Below are positions 17,289 to 25,988 of a DNA stretch of 64,000 nucleotides, piece after piece (position 1 is the stretch's first letter; the number at the start of each line of letters is the position of its first letter). The position numbers were made by a program, and so were the translations under genes. The notes below the pieces were generated by a model that made no database searches, was not told where the DNA came from, and was given only the letters and a program-made list of their open reading frames with translations. The stretch is from Streptomyces hydrogenans. GTDB taxonomy: Bacteria > Actinomycetota > Actinomycetes > Streptomycetales > Streptomycetaceae. The stretch is taken from positions 1-64,000 of the forward strand of contig NZ_BNBS01000013.1 of the NCBI RefSeq assembly GCF_014656075.1, given 5' to 3'.

Positions 17289-17300
17289 CGGTCGAACGTA
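17289..17300 (-). promoter_or_regulatory. Leaderless promoter -10 box (TACGTT) of the Lrp gene
   Basis: On the minus strand TACGTT is followed by 6 nt and the ATG at 17288. It lies in the 59-bp divergent gap, so autoregulation would also affect the lyase gene. Confidence 0.5.
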
Positions 17301-17347
17301 GCACGGATGTTCGTCGCTACTTCCCGGTATCCGTTCACAGTGCGGCC

Positions 17348-18559
17348 ATGGACGCCATGGATCACGCCCCTTCGGCCACCCCGAAGGCGCTCGCCACCGA
17401 AGCCGTGCACGCCGGCCGGGAAGACCTCGCCGCGCTCGGGCTGCACGCCCCGCCGCTCGACCTGTCCACCACCTACCCCTCGTACGACGCGCGGGCGGAG
17501 GCCGCCCGCATCGACGAGTTCGCCGCCACCGGCGCCCGCCTCGACGGGCCGCCGGTCTACGCCCGGCTCGACAACCCGACCGTGGCCCGCTTCGAGGAGG
17601 CCCTGGCCCGCCTGGAGGGCGCCGAGGCCGCCGTGGCCTTCGCGAGCGGCATGGCCGCCCTGACCGCGGTCCTGCTGGCCCGCGCCGCCCAGGGCCTGCG
17701 TCACGTCGTGGCGGTCCGCCCGCTGTACGGCTGCAGCGACCACCTCCTGGACGCCGGACTGCTCGGCACCGAGGTGACCTGGACCGACCCTGCGGGCGTC
17801 GCCGACGCGATCCGCCCGGACACGGGTCTCGTGATGGTGGAGTCCCCGGCCAACCCCACGCTGGCCGAGGTCGACATCCGCGCCGTCGCCCACGCCTGCG
17901 GCACGGTCCCGCTCCTCGTCGACAACACCTTCGCCACTCCGGTCCTCCAGCGCCCGGTCGGCCTCGGTGCGCGCATCGTCCTGCACAGCGCGACCAAGTA
18001 CCTGGGCGGACACGGTGACGTCATGGGCGGCATCGTCGCCTGCGACGAGGAGTTCGCCCGCGAACTCCGCCGCGTCCGCTTCGCCACCGGCGGCGTGCTC
18101 CACCCGCTCGCCGGCTACCTGCTGCTCCGCGGCCTCTCCACGCTGCCCGTCCGGGTGAAGGCTGCCTCGGCGACCGCGGCGGAACTGGTGCGCCGCCTGG
18201 CCACCGACCCGCGGATCGCCCGCGTCCACTACCCGGTCATCGGCGGGGCGATGATCTCGTTCGAGGTGTACGGGGACCCGCACGAGGTGATCGCCGGGGT
18301 CCGGCTCATCACCCCGGCGGTCAGCCTCGGCAGCGTGGACACGCTGATCCAGCACCCTGCCTCGATCAGTCACCGCATCGTGCACGAGGGCGACCGACGA
18401 GCAGCCGGCGTCAGCGACCGGCTGCTGCGGATGTCGGTCGGCCTGGAGGATGTCGAGGACCTGTGGCGCGACCTGACCCAGGCGCTCAGCGCTCGCTCTG
18501 CCGAGCCTGCTGGTGCGGGCGCTCACTCCGTAGCGGTGCCGACTCCAGCCGAGCGGTGA
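17348..18559 (+). CDS. PLP-dependent trans-sulfuration enzyme (Met gamma-lyase/cystathionine gamma-lyase type)
   Basis: 403 residues of the Cys/Met-metabolism PLP family. Visible landmarks: YARLDNPTVARFEEALARLE, AAVAFASGMAALTAVLLA, the PLP-contacting ESPANPTLAEVDI and DNTFATPVLQRP, the Schiff-base lysine K217 in HSATKYLGGHGDVMGG, and SLGSVDTLIQHPASISHR near the end. The reaction is gamma- or beta-elimination on a sulfur amino acid; the sequence alone does not fix which. The start at 17348 gives MDAMDHAPS; ATG 17357 is an alternative. Controlled presumably by the divergent Lrp gene. The last 74 bp overlap the end of the converging gene at 18486. Confidence 0.87.
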   Translation: MDAMDHAPSATPKALATEAVHAGREDLAALGLHAPPLDLSTTYPSYDARAEAARIDEFAATGARLDGPPVYARLDNPTVARFEEALARLEGAEAAVAFASGMAALTAVLLARAAQGLRHVVAVRPLYGCSDHLLDAGLLGTEVTWTDPAGVADAIRPDTGLVMVESPANPTLAEVDIRAVAHACGTVPLLVDNTFATPVLQRPVGLGARIVLHSATKYLGGHGDVMGGIVACDEEFARELRRVRFATGGVLHPLAGYLLLRGLSTLPVRVKAASATAAELVRRLATDPRIARVHYPVIGGAMISFEVYGDPHEVIAGVRLITPAVSLGSVDTLIQHPASISHRIVHEGDRRAAGVSDRLLRMSVGLEDVEDLWRDLTQALSARSAEPAGAGAHSVAVPTPAER

Positions 18560-19910
18560 TCACCAGCGTGCCCTCCTCGATCTGGTAGTCGAGGGGCAGG
18601 TTGAGCGCTCGCATCGCCGCGACCATGCCGGTGTTGGACGCCTGGGTCACGGCGTAGACGCTCTCGCATCCGGCCTCCTCGGCCATCGCCACGAGCCGGC
18701 TGAGGAGCTCGGAGCCGATGCCGCGGCGCTGCCAGTCGTCCTCGACCAGCAGCGCCACCTCGGTCTCGTCGCCGTCCCACAGCAAGTGGCCGAGGGCGAC
18801 GAGCCGCCCGGACGCGGTCTGAACGGCGAGCGTACGGCCGAACCGCGGGCTCAGCAGATGGTCGAGGTACCGGTCCGCGTCGCCCACCGGCCCGTGGTAG
18901 CGCAGGCTCAGCGTGCGCGACGAGCAACGGTCGTGCATGGCACGAGCGGCGGGCAGGTCGCGCTGGTCGGCGCGGCGGACGGTGATCTCGTTGCCCTCGG
19001 GGAGGGTGAGGACGTCCTGACTGTGCGGGACGCGTGGTCCGAGCCGCGCGTCCAGTTCGACCAGCGCGCGTGCCCGGGCGAACTCGGTCGGCGTGAACGG
19101 GAGGTAGGGCCGTTCGATCAGCAGGGTGCCCCCGCTCGGGTCGCGCAGCTTCATCACGGTCTCTTCGAGTACACCCTCGACCGGTGCCTGCTCGCCGGTC
19201 GGGCGACCGGTGAGCGAGAAGGCCGGAACGGAATGGAGGGTGCACCGGCCGAGGAGCTGACGCAGCGCGAGGGGCAGTTCGGCGGCGTCGAGTGCCGTAC
19301 GGGTGGCGAGGCCGAGCACCCGGGTGGGGGTGTCCACGAGGTCGTGGGCGTCGGCCCGTTCGGTCCAGGTGTCGCGTCCGCCGGCGGCTCCGATCTCCCG
19401 CGCGAGGTCACCTGCGGCGAGGTCGGCCGGGGCGCGCAGCAGGAACTCGTCCACCGTGCCCTCCGTCAGCGGGTGGGTCTGGAGGGTGAGGATGTCGACG
19501 CCGAGCCGGCCCAGCACCGTGCACAGGGCGGCCAGGCTGCCCGGGGTGTCGTCGACGGTGGTCCTCATCCGCCACAACGCCGTCTCGGTGGACACAGGTG
19601 CACGGTCCGGGTCGGGCGCGGCGTCCGGTACCGCCCCTTCGTGGGTGGTCGGTGCAGCCGAGGAGGCGCCTGTTGTGGTGGTGGGTGGAGCATGGCTGTG
19701 CCTCCGTGCCCACCATGTGTGGAAGCCGGCGGTGGCGATCAGCGCGATCGCCGAGAACACCAGGAGGTAGGGGCCGTCGGGTCCCTTCACGATGGTCTTG
19801 GCGATCGTGTCGGCCACCACCACGGCGGTGAACAGGGCTGCGAGCTCGATCAGGTCGTGCCGCCAGTGGTGCGGGTGGCGGGCGCTCTTGGAGGACGTCA
19901 CATCGGTCAT
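18486..19910 (-). CDS. Membrane-anchored ACT-GNAT acetyltransferase
   Basis: 474 residues with three parts. Residues about 18-70 hold two hydrophobic segments (LIELAALFTAVVVADTIAKT, then GPYLLVFSAIALIATAGFHT) ending in WWARR, a likely hairpin anchor. After a Thr/Ala/Pro linker, residues about 110-185 look like an ACT domain (MRTTVDDTPGSLAALCTVLG, RLGVDILTLQ). The C-terminal GNAT domain has acetyl-CoA motif A (ALLVEDDWQRRGIGSELLSR) followed by ASNTGMVAAMRALNLPL. ACT-GNAT proteins from actinobacteria include amino-acid-regulated protein lysine acetylases, so an amino-acid-sensing acetylase fits. The membrane anchor is unusual to me. The 3' end overlaps the converging lyase gene by 74 bp. Confidence 0.75.
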   Translation of the reverse strand: MTDVTSSKSARHPHHWRHDLIELAALFTAVVVADTIAKTIVKGPDGPYLLVFSAIALIATAGFHTWWARRHSHAPPTTTTGASSAAPTTHEGAVPDAAPDPDRAPVSTETALWRMRTTVDDTPGSLAALCTVLGRLGVDILTLQTHPLTEGTVDEFLLRAPADLAAGDLAREIGAAGGRDTWTERADAHDLVDTPTRVLGLATRTALDAAELPLALRQLLGRCTLHSVPAFSLTGRPTGEQAPVEGVLEETVMKLRDPSGGTLLIERPYLPFTPTEFARARALVELDARLGPRVPHSQDVLTLPEGNEITVRRADQRDLPAARAMHDRCSSRTLSLRYHGPVGDADRYLDHLLSPRFGRTLAVQTASGRLVALGHLLWDGDETEVALLVEDDWQRRGIGSELLSRLVAMAEEAGCESVYAVTQASNTGMVAAMRALNLPLDYQIEEGTLVITARLESAPLRSERPHQQARQSER

Positions 19911-19998
19911 GGCTTCACTGTGACCGAGAGGTGTTGCGTGATCACGAACGCTTTGTGACTGGCGGGTTAAGTGGCGATCTGGAGGATTTGTGACTGAT

Positions 19999-22695
19999 TC
20001 AGGTTGTTTCTGGCGTGCCGTGATCGGTCCCCTGGCCGAGTGCGTTCCGTAGCCTCCGCGCCTGGGTGACCAGCTGAGACGCGCCCCGGGCCGACGCGTG
20101 TCGTTCGAGCCCTGCCAGCTTGCCCGTCGCCCCGCACCGTTCCACGCAGTCCGCCGCGATGGCCAGGAGTTCGCCCAGGCCGCGCATGGGCTGCTCGGCG
20201 TCGAGGAGCGGGGGCAGTGCCTCCGAGAGCATCGTCCACACGGTCCTGTAGGCGCCTGTCGCGGCCGCGGTCCGAGCGGCGTCCGCGAGGCGGTTCGGCT
20301 TCATCGACCGCTCGGCGAGGAGCCAGGCGAGATCCCTGCCCACCTGACGGGCGTCGAGTTCCCCCCGAGCTGCCAGGACCAGCAGCGCGTCCACGGCCCG
20401 CAGTCGGTCCTCCGCGTCCCGGCAGCCGAGCCCGAAGGCCAGCACCAGGGCGACCGCCCTGCCCACCTGGCCCTCGCCTTCGGCGAGCAGGGTCAGGGGG
20501 CCCGTCACGTCCCGGGTCGAATCGCCGTCCACCGCGCTCGCCATCGAGGAGAGCAGGCACGCCGCAAGCAGTTCACGGTCGGCGGGGAGCAGCGTGGCCC
20601 AGCGCTCGGGTACCTGCTCCCAGTGGTAGCAGCGGCGCGCATTGGGAAGCAGACCGCCGGCGAGCCAATGGAAAGACCTCGGGAACTCCTTCCGGAACTC
20701 CGGTCGCTTCGCCGTCTCGACGAGGATGCGGTCCACGAGCCACCAGCGACCCGATCCCTTCTCCTTGCGCGGATGGAACCGTACGGTCGCCGCCAACGGG
20801 TTCTCCGACCGCAGCCACACGGCGAGCCGAGCTCCGGCGGCGGTGCCCAGGACCTCCGCCTCCTCCGCGGCCTTGCCCGCGGACGGATCCTCCCGGCGTA
20901 CGCGCAGGAGCGCGTGGCCCAGATCCACCGGTGCCGGCTCGAGCCCCGCGTCCGCGTACTCCCGGAGCCGCCGGACCAGCTCCAGCGGATCGATCCCGCC
21001 GGTGTGCCGGGTCGGAGTCGAGAGGAGCAGGGGCAGCGTTCCCCCACCGATCAGGTGCGCGACCTCCCAGATCCGGATCTCGTGGGATGCCTCCATCGCC
21101 CCGTGGACACAGGCCGTCATCGGAACGGGCTGGTTGCGCCCCGCTTCGATCCGTTCCGGCCTCACCTTTCCCAGGACGGAGGCGAGGACCGCGTCCAGGC
21201 CGCGCGGACCGTGCTGGAAGTGGTCGTAATCGCGGTGGAGAGCGATTCCGTTCGCGTTCTGCCAGTACGCGTCGGCGAACGCTTCCCGCAGCTGGGAAGC
21301 CAACGCTTCCCGGTCGTGGTGCGCGTGCCGCACCAGACCGTCGAGGGATCGCTCGTACTCCATCGCGCTGTCGGACCGCCGCTGGACCAGCAGGTCCTCC
21401 ACAAGCTCCTCCACGGTGCCCTCGGGCCCGGGCAGGAACTGCGGTTCCGGTACGGGAGGCAGGATCTCCTCGTACGGAAGGCGCTCGGGTTCCCCGAGGC
21501 GGTCCCCGAAGACCACCTCTGCGGCGGCCCGATGCGCGGGTCCGAGGAGTTCCGCGGCCTCGGCCAACTCCCGGCACGTCTGCTCGTCGACGTCCTTCAG
21601 ATGACGGGCCACGACCTGCAGCGCCCGCTCCTGGACCTCCGAGTCCTCGTGCCCGAAAGCGTCCGCCACCACCGGGAGAACCTCGGCGGCGAGTGCCGGG
21701 TTCTTGGCGAGCACCTTGTTCACCAGGGACAGCTGGGTCCGCAGGAGCTTCTTCTCGGTGCGGAACAGAACACCGGCCGTCATCTCCGCGAAGGCTCCGC
21801 CGGGCAACGCGCCCTCCAGCGCCAGCCCCGAGAGCGTCTTCTGCGCGTACCCGGCGACCGAGGAGATCGCGTCAGCGGTCATGCCGATCCAGTCGGCGAC
21901 CCGGTCCCGGCGTTCTTCCGCATCGGGCGGTACCAACTGGAGCAGCGCCATGGGGAAGCGAAGGTCACGGAGGCGTCCGCCGCGCAGCAGCCGTGAGACG
22001 CACAGGTCGACGACCTCCGCGCGGTCCAGCACCCCCTCCCGGGTGAGAGTCGCCACCGCCGTGGGCCAGTGGGTAGACGAGCCATCCGTCCCGGACCAGG
22101 TCAGCTGGTCCGGTGTCTCCTGCATCGAGAGGGCGTGCGCGATCAGCACCCGCGTCTGCGGATCCGTCCTCAGCCGCTCCAACAGCTTGTCGTCCGTGAC
22201 AGCCCGCGTCCAGCCGAGTACGTATCCGTCCGTCGCCGGCACCGCGGCCCCCGAGGTCTCCACGAGCGCGCGGATGAGTCCGTAGCTGCTCTCCGCGACC
22301 GCCGGCTTGGCCGCCAGCCGCTGGGCCACGTCGGCCCGCCATTCCGCCGTGCGGTCGGCGAGTACCCGCAGGGCCAGGACGCCGTCCTCGGTGCGCCAAC
22401 CGAGGAGATCACGGCCACCGAGCCAGTCGGCCGCCGCGGCGGCGCCCGTGTGGCAACCGGCCCCCGCCACGTACAGGGCCCGCCGCACCCGCGCGGTTTC
22501 TTCCCAGCGGTTCCAGTCCCAGGAACGCACCTCGATACGCAACGCCTTGAGCTGCGTCAACGCCTCCGCGCGTGCGGCCGCGTCCAAGAGTTCCAGGAGC
22601 GTGGGAACCGCGTTCGCGCGACCGGCGCGCACGGCTGTCATCAAGGCGCCGACCCCCTTGCCGTCGCCGGCCCCGCCCCGTACCGCAGTCTTCAT
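19999..22695 (-). CDS. Large helical-repeat protein of DUF6493 type
   Basis: About 898 residues, cytoplasmic, no signal peptide. The middle is HEAT-like, with pairs of amphipathic helices such as NKVLAKNPALAAEVLPVVAD and SEVQERALQVVARHLKDVD. The N-terminal part (AVRAGRANAVPTLLELLDAA; ARVRRALYVAGAGCH) and overall size recall the DUF6493 family, assigned from memory rather than a search. Function unknown. It lies 64 bp downstream of the SWIM zinc-finger gene on the same strand and is probably co-transcribed. ATG 22695 follows a G-rich ribosome-site-like GGGGGCGG; ATG 22707 is equally possible. No catalytic motif is visible, so a scaffold or nucleic-acid-associated role is a guess. Confidence 0.7.
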   Translation of the reverse strand: MKTAVRGGAGDGKGVGALMTAVRAGRANAVPTLLELLDAAARAEALTQLKALRIEVRSWDWNRWEETARVRRALYVAGAGCHTGAAAAADWLGGRDLLGWRTEDGVLALRVLADRTAEWRADVAQRLAAKPAVAESSYGLIRALVETSGAAVPATDGYVLGWTRAVTDDKLLERLRTDPQTRVLIAHALSMQETPDQLTWSGTDGSSTHWPTAVATLTREGVLDRAEVVDLCVSRLLRGGRLRDLRFPMALLQLVPPDAEERRDRVADWIGMTADAISSVAGYAQKTLSGLALEGALPGGAFAEMTAGVLFRTEKKLLRTQLSLVNKVLAKNPALAAEVLPVVADAFGHEDSEVQERALQVVARHLKDVDEQTCRELAEAAELLGPAHRAAAEVVFGDRLGEPERLPYEEILPPVPEPQFLPGPEGTVEELVEDLLVQRRSDSAMEYERSLDGLVRHAHHDREALASQLREAFADAYWQNANGIALHRDYDHFQHGPRGLDAVLASVLGKVRPERIEAGRNQPVPMTACVHGAMEASHEIRIWEVAHLIGGGTLPLLLSTPTRHTGGIDPLELVRRLREYADAGLEPAPVDLGHALLRVRREDPSAGKAAEEAEVLGTAAGARLAVWLRSENPLAATVRFHPRKEKGSGRWWLVDRILVETAKRPEFRKEFPRSFHWLAGGLLPNARRCYHWEQVPERWATLLPADRELLAACLLSSMASAVDGDSTRDVTGPLTLLAEGEGQVGRAVALVLAFGLGCRDAEDRLRAVDALLVLAARGELDARQVGRDLAWLLAERSMKPNRLADAARTAAATGAYRTVWTMLSEALPPLLDAEQPMRGLGELLAIAADCVERCGATGKLAGLERHASARGASQLVTQARRLRNALGQGTDHGTPETT

Positions 22696-22759
22696 TTCCG
22701 CCCCCATCGGTTGCTCGATTCGCCGCCGGCCAGTGCCGACCGTGCGTCCGTCCCCACCG

Positions 22760-24121
22760 TCATGCCGCCGCTGCCGAGCCGCGGCGGACCATCCGTACCG
22801 CCAAGGCGTGCTTGCAAGGTCCCCGCCGGCCGCGGTGCTCCGCCCACCACGTACACGTGCAGCTCAGCGCAGCGTCCGACTCCCGCACCCGGTAGCGCCG
22901 CTCGCCCGAGACCACGGTCACGCCGTCTCCGTCGACGCTCACCGCGTCCTCCGCGACCAGTCGGCGGGCGGCGACGAGGCGTGGGTTGTGCCGCTCGGCC
23001 CGGTCGGCGTCGTAGGGGAGCTCGCGATGGAAGTACGCGGCATCCGCGACGTCGTAGCCCACCCGTCCCGCGGTGCCCAACCGGGTCAAGGCCGCACGGA
23101 CCCGATCGGCCGTGAGGCCGGACTGCTCGGCGAGATCCGCCGGATCGATTCTCGGCTCCCAGGCCAGCAGCACGGCGATCAGCTCGGCATCCGCAGCCGC
23201 GTCGTCCGTCGCGAGGGCTTCCAGCACCCCGCCTTCCCCCGAGAACCCACGGGAGGGATCCGGCGACAGGGTCAGCGTCAGCCGCATACCCGGCAAGGTC
23301 ATCTCCCAGGCACTGGCCGAGGCCAGACCATCGGGTACCGGCCCGTACACGCGCAGCCCCGTGGCGAATCGCAGCACCCGCTCGAGCGCCATCAGCCGGT
23401 CCGGCCCGGGCAGGCACACGGCCCCCGGTCCCGGGCGCGTCGTCGGGCGCAGTGTGCGGCCGGCCTGGACCACCCACAACGGCGCGCGACCGCGGCTCTG
23501 CGAACGAGGCAGCCCCCGCAGGAACCGGACGGCCTCGGCCCCGGTGAGTTCGGCCCGCAGGTCGAACCGGGCCGAGGCGACCTGCGCCTCCGCGAAACCG
23601 CGCAACCACCGGTCCGGCAGCGGGACCTTCTTCTCCACCACCGATCCGCCGAGGGTGGTGACGGCCATCTCCTCGGGACCCACCCGCAGGTACATGGGAT
23701 CGGTACCGCTCATCCGCGAAAGCGCTTCCCGCAAGGGGTCGTTGACATCCACGTTGGTGGTGCCATGGCCCGTCTCCGCGCCTCCCAGGCCCTCGTCGAG
23801 CACATCGAGCCGCGCGTACACCCCGCCGCAGCCGGAGAAGGACTCGAATCGCAGCCGGTCCCCGTTCCCCGTCACGACGGGATCCAGCGATCCTGGTCTC
23901 GTCCGTTGGTGGTAGCGCGCCGCCGCCACGTCCGCCACCGCCAGCAGACCGCGCGCGGCGATCTGAGGAGCGGCCAGGAAGCCGGCGAAGAACCGGGGAT
24001 GGGCCTCGGCTCCGCGAGGGGTCAGGCCTCCGGCCGTCTCCAGACCGAGGAGGCGGCCGGAGGCCGTGGACTCAAGGGAAGAAGGGCGTGCGTAGGCGAG
24101 CGCCTGTACGGATCGCGTCAT
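22760..24121 (-). CDS. SWIM zinc-finger protein
   Basis: 453 residues. The C-terminal SWIM zinc finger is plain: Cys421-x-Cys423 (SCTCTWW), then Cys436-x-His438 (GPCKHALAV). SWIM fingers bind DNA or mediate protein contacts. The rest has no motif I can name; it contains a beta-rich central part and a helix-turn-helix-like segment (DPADLAEQSGLTADRVRAAL, TRLGTAGRVGYDV) at about 340-375. No helicase motifs are present, so this is not a Snf2/SWIM fusion. ATG 24121 is chosen for the leaderless -10 box TACGGT. First gene of the probable two-gene unit with the DUF6493-like gene downstream. Confidence 0.8.
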   Translation of the reverse strand: MTRSVQALAYARPSSLESTASGRLLGLETAGGLTPRGAEAHPRFFAGFLAAPQIAARGLLAVADVAAARYHQRTRPGSLDPVVTGNGDRLRFESFSGCGGVYARLDVLDEGLGGAETGHGTTNVDVNDPLREALSRMSGTDPMYLRVGPEEMAVTTLGGSVVEKKVPLPDRWLRGFAEAQVASARFDLRAELTGAEAVRFLRGLPRSQSRGRAPLWVVQAGRTLRPTTRPGPGAVCLPGPDRLMALERVLRFATGLRVYGPVPDGLASASAWEMTLPGMRLTLTLSPDPSRGFSGEGGVLEALATDDAAADAELIAVLLAWEPRIDPADLAEQSGLTADRVRAALTRLGTAGRVGYDVADAAYFHRELPYDADRAERHNPRLVAARRLVAEDAVSVDGDGVTVVSGERRYRVRESDAALSCTCTWWAEHRGRRGPCKHALAVRMVRRGSAAAA

Positions 24122-24134
24122 GGAAACGACCGTA
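24122..24134 (-). promoter_or_regulatory. Leaderless promoter -10 box (TACGGT) of the SWIM gene
   Basis: On the minus strand TACGGT (24129-24134) is 7 nt before the ATG at 24121. This gives the SWIM-DUF6493 pair its own promoter, separate from the phosphatase gene upstream. Confidence 0.5.
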
Positions 24135-24206
24135 GAGCCCCCCACTGACATCCGCTTCGTATCCACAGGCCGGCCTGTGGATAACTCCTGCGGTCCGATA
24201 TGCGCG

Positions 24207-25835
24207 TTACTGTCCTACCAGCCCCGGCCGCAGCGTCTTCGTGAACAGCACGGAGTCGTCGTCCCCACGCAGACGCACCGTCAGATCCCCACTCCCGCCG
24301 TCGATGTCCACCTCGCCGAAGTACTGCGGACTCTCCATCGGCGACACGTTGGCCCGCTCGGGCGCGCGCACGAACACGCGCTCCGGGCCGAACGTCCCGT
24401 CCAGCTTGTTGGCCGGGAACCCTCCCGCGGCCAGCGGCCCCGACACGAACTCCCAGAAGGGCGCGAAGTCCTGGAAAGCGGCCCGCTCCGGCGCGTAGTG
24501 CTGCGCGGAGGTGTAGTGGACGTCCGCGGTCAGCCACACCGTGCCGGTCACCCGGCGGTGCTTGATGAACCGCAGCAGCTCGGCGATCTGCAGTTCCCGC
24601 CCGAGCGGCGCTCCGGGATCACCCTGCGCTATGGCCTCGAAGGCGGTGGCGCCGTCGGGGACGACGAGCCCGATGGGCATGTCCGCGGCCAGCACCTTCC
24701 ACACCGCCCGTGAGCGCACCAGCTCCCTCTTCAGCCAGTCGAGCTGTTCCGCTCCGAGAATGCCCGTGGTGTCGTCTGCCTGCCGGCCGGGCGAGTTCGC
24801 GTTGCGGTACGAACGCATGTCGAGCACGAACACGTCGAGCAGCGGCCCGTACCGCACCACCCGGTGCATCCGGCCCTCGGCACCGGCCGCGCCCCCTGTT
24901 CCGGCCCGCAGAGTGGAGACCGGGAAGTACTCGGAGAAGGCGCGTGACGCCCGCGCGGCGAGCACGTCCACATCCTTCTCGGCATAGCGCGCGTCGTCGA
25001 GGATCTGCCCCGGGTACCAGTTGTTGCGCACCTCGTGATCGTCCCACTGGGTCACCGTCGGCACCTGGGCGTTGAACGCGCGGACGTTGTGGTCGAGCAG
25101 GTTGTAACGGAAGTTGCCGCGGTACTCGTCGAGCGTCTCGGCCACCTTCGCCTTCTCCGGCGTCACCACATTGCGCCAGATGCGACCGTCGGGGAGCGTC
25201 ACCGACGGCTGCAGCGGTCCGTCGGCGTACACGGTGTCGCCACTGCACAGGAAGAAGTCGGGGTCGAGACGGCGCATGGCCTCAAAGGCGCGGAATCCGC
25301 CGATGTCCGGGTTGATGCCCCACCCCTGTCCGGCGATGTCGCCGGACCAGAGGAAGCGTATGCCGTCGCGGCGCCGTTCCGGAGCCGTGCGGAACGTGCC
25401 GAGGAGCGGCTCGCTCGTGCGGCGCGGATCGTCGGGGTCGGCGAGGACCACCCGGTAGTGGATCTGCTCGCCGGAGGGCAGCCCGCGCAGGAGCGTCGTT
25501 CCCGTGAAGTCCGTATCCGCCCCCAGCAGGGGACCGTGGTGCCGGCGGACCCGTCGGAACGACTCCGTCGCCGACGTCTCGACGATCATCCGCGCGGGCC
25601 GGTCCGACCGGACCCACACCAGTCCCGCGTGGGCCGTCACGTCCCCCGTCTGCACGCCCCACCGTCCCTCCGGACGCCCGGAGAGAGCGAACGCCGGTGC
25701 CGCCAGGCCCGCGCCGCCCAGGGCGAGGCCCGTGGACACGGCGAGCGAGCCACGCAGCACGCTGCGGCGTGCGGGCGTCGAAAGGGACGGAGCGGAAGGG
25801 GCGGCCGGGACGGAACCGGGCGGGTGCGTGGTCAT
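24207..25835 (-). CDS. phoD: Secreted PhoD-type alkaline phosphatase
   Basis: 542 residues. The N-terminus is a Tat signal (twin arginine in ARRSVLRGSLAVSTGLAL, cleavage after about APAFA), so the enzyme folds in the cytoplasm and is exported. PhoD features follow: N-terminal Fn3-like domain (VQTGDVTAHAGLVWVRSDRP), metal site FLWSGDIAGQG, FFLCSGDTVYADG, QWDDHEVRNNW and TADVHYTSAQHY. PhoD hydrolyses phosphodiesters and monoesters using Ca/Fe. GGAGG lies 7 nt before ATG 25835. A PHO-box-like direct repeat lies about 115 bp upstream, consistent with phosphate control. Confidence 0.87.
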   Translation of the reverse strand: MTTHPPGSVPAAPSAPSLSTPARRSVLRGSLAVSTGLALGGAGLAAPAFALSGRPEGRWGVQTGDVTAHAGLVWVRSDRPARMIVETSATESFRRVRRHHGPLLGADTDFTGTTLLRGLPSGEQIHYRVVLADPDDPRRTSEPLLGTFRTAPERRRDGIRFLWSGDIAGQGWGINPDIGGFRAFEAMRRLDPDFFLCSGDTVYADGPLQPSVTLPDGRIWRNVVTPEKAKVAETLDEYRGNFRYNLLDHNVRAFNAQVPTVTQWDDHEVRNNWYPGQILDDARYAEKDVDVLAARASRAFSEYFPVSTLRAGTGGAAGAEGRMHRVVRYGPLLDVFVLDMRSYRNANSPGRQADDTTGILGAEQLDWLKRELVRSRAVWKVLAADMPIGLVVPDGATAFEAIAQGDPGAPLGRELQIAELLRFIKHRRVTGTVWLTADVHYTSAQHYAPERAAFQDFAPFWEFVSGPLAAGGFPANKLDGTFGPERVFVRAPERANVSPMESPQYFGEVDIDGGSGDLTVRLRGDDDSVLFTKTLRPGLVGQ

Positions 25836-25949
25836 ACGGGGCCTCCGGGAGCGGATCGGTGGTCGACGCGGCGCCAGGACTGTGGCGTCAAGGTCGTTTT
25901 CCGGTAGGAGAGTTCGGTCCGGGACCCTGCCTAACCGCCGCGAGCAGCG

Positions 25950-25971
25950 CCCGCGCGAACCCCGCGTGAAC
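25950..25971 (-). promoter_or_regulatory. Candidate PHO box (PhoP direct repeat) of phoD
   Basis: On the minus strand two 11-nt direct repeats run in register: GTTCACG-CGGG (25961-25971) and GTTCGCG-CGGG (25950-25960). The PhoP direct-repeat unit in Streptomyces is GTTCACC plus four bases, so the units match 6/7 and 5/7. Upstream of phoD this is the expected place. Confidence 0.55.
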
Positions 25972-25988
25972 AGATCACCCCGAGCGAT

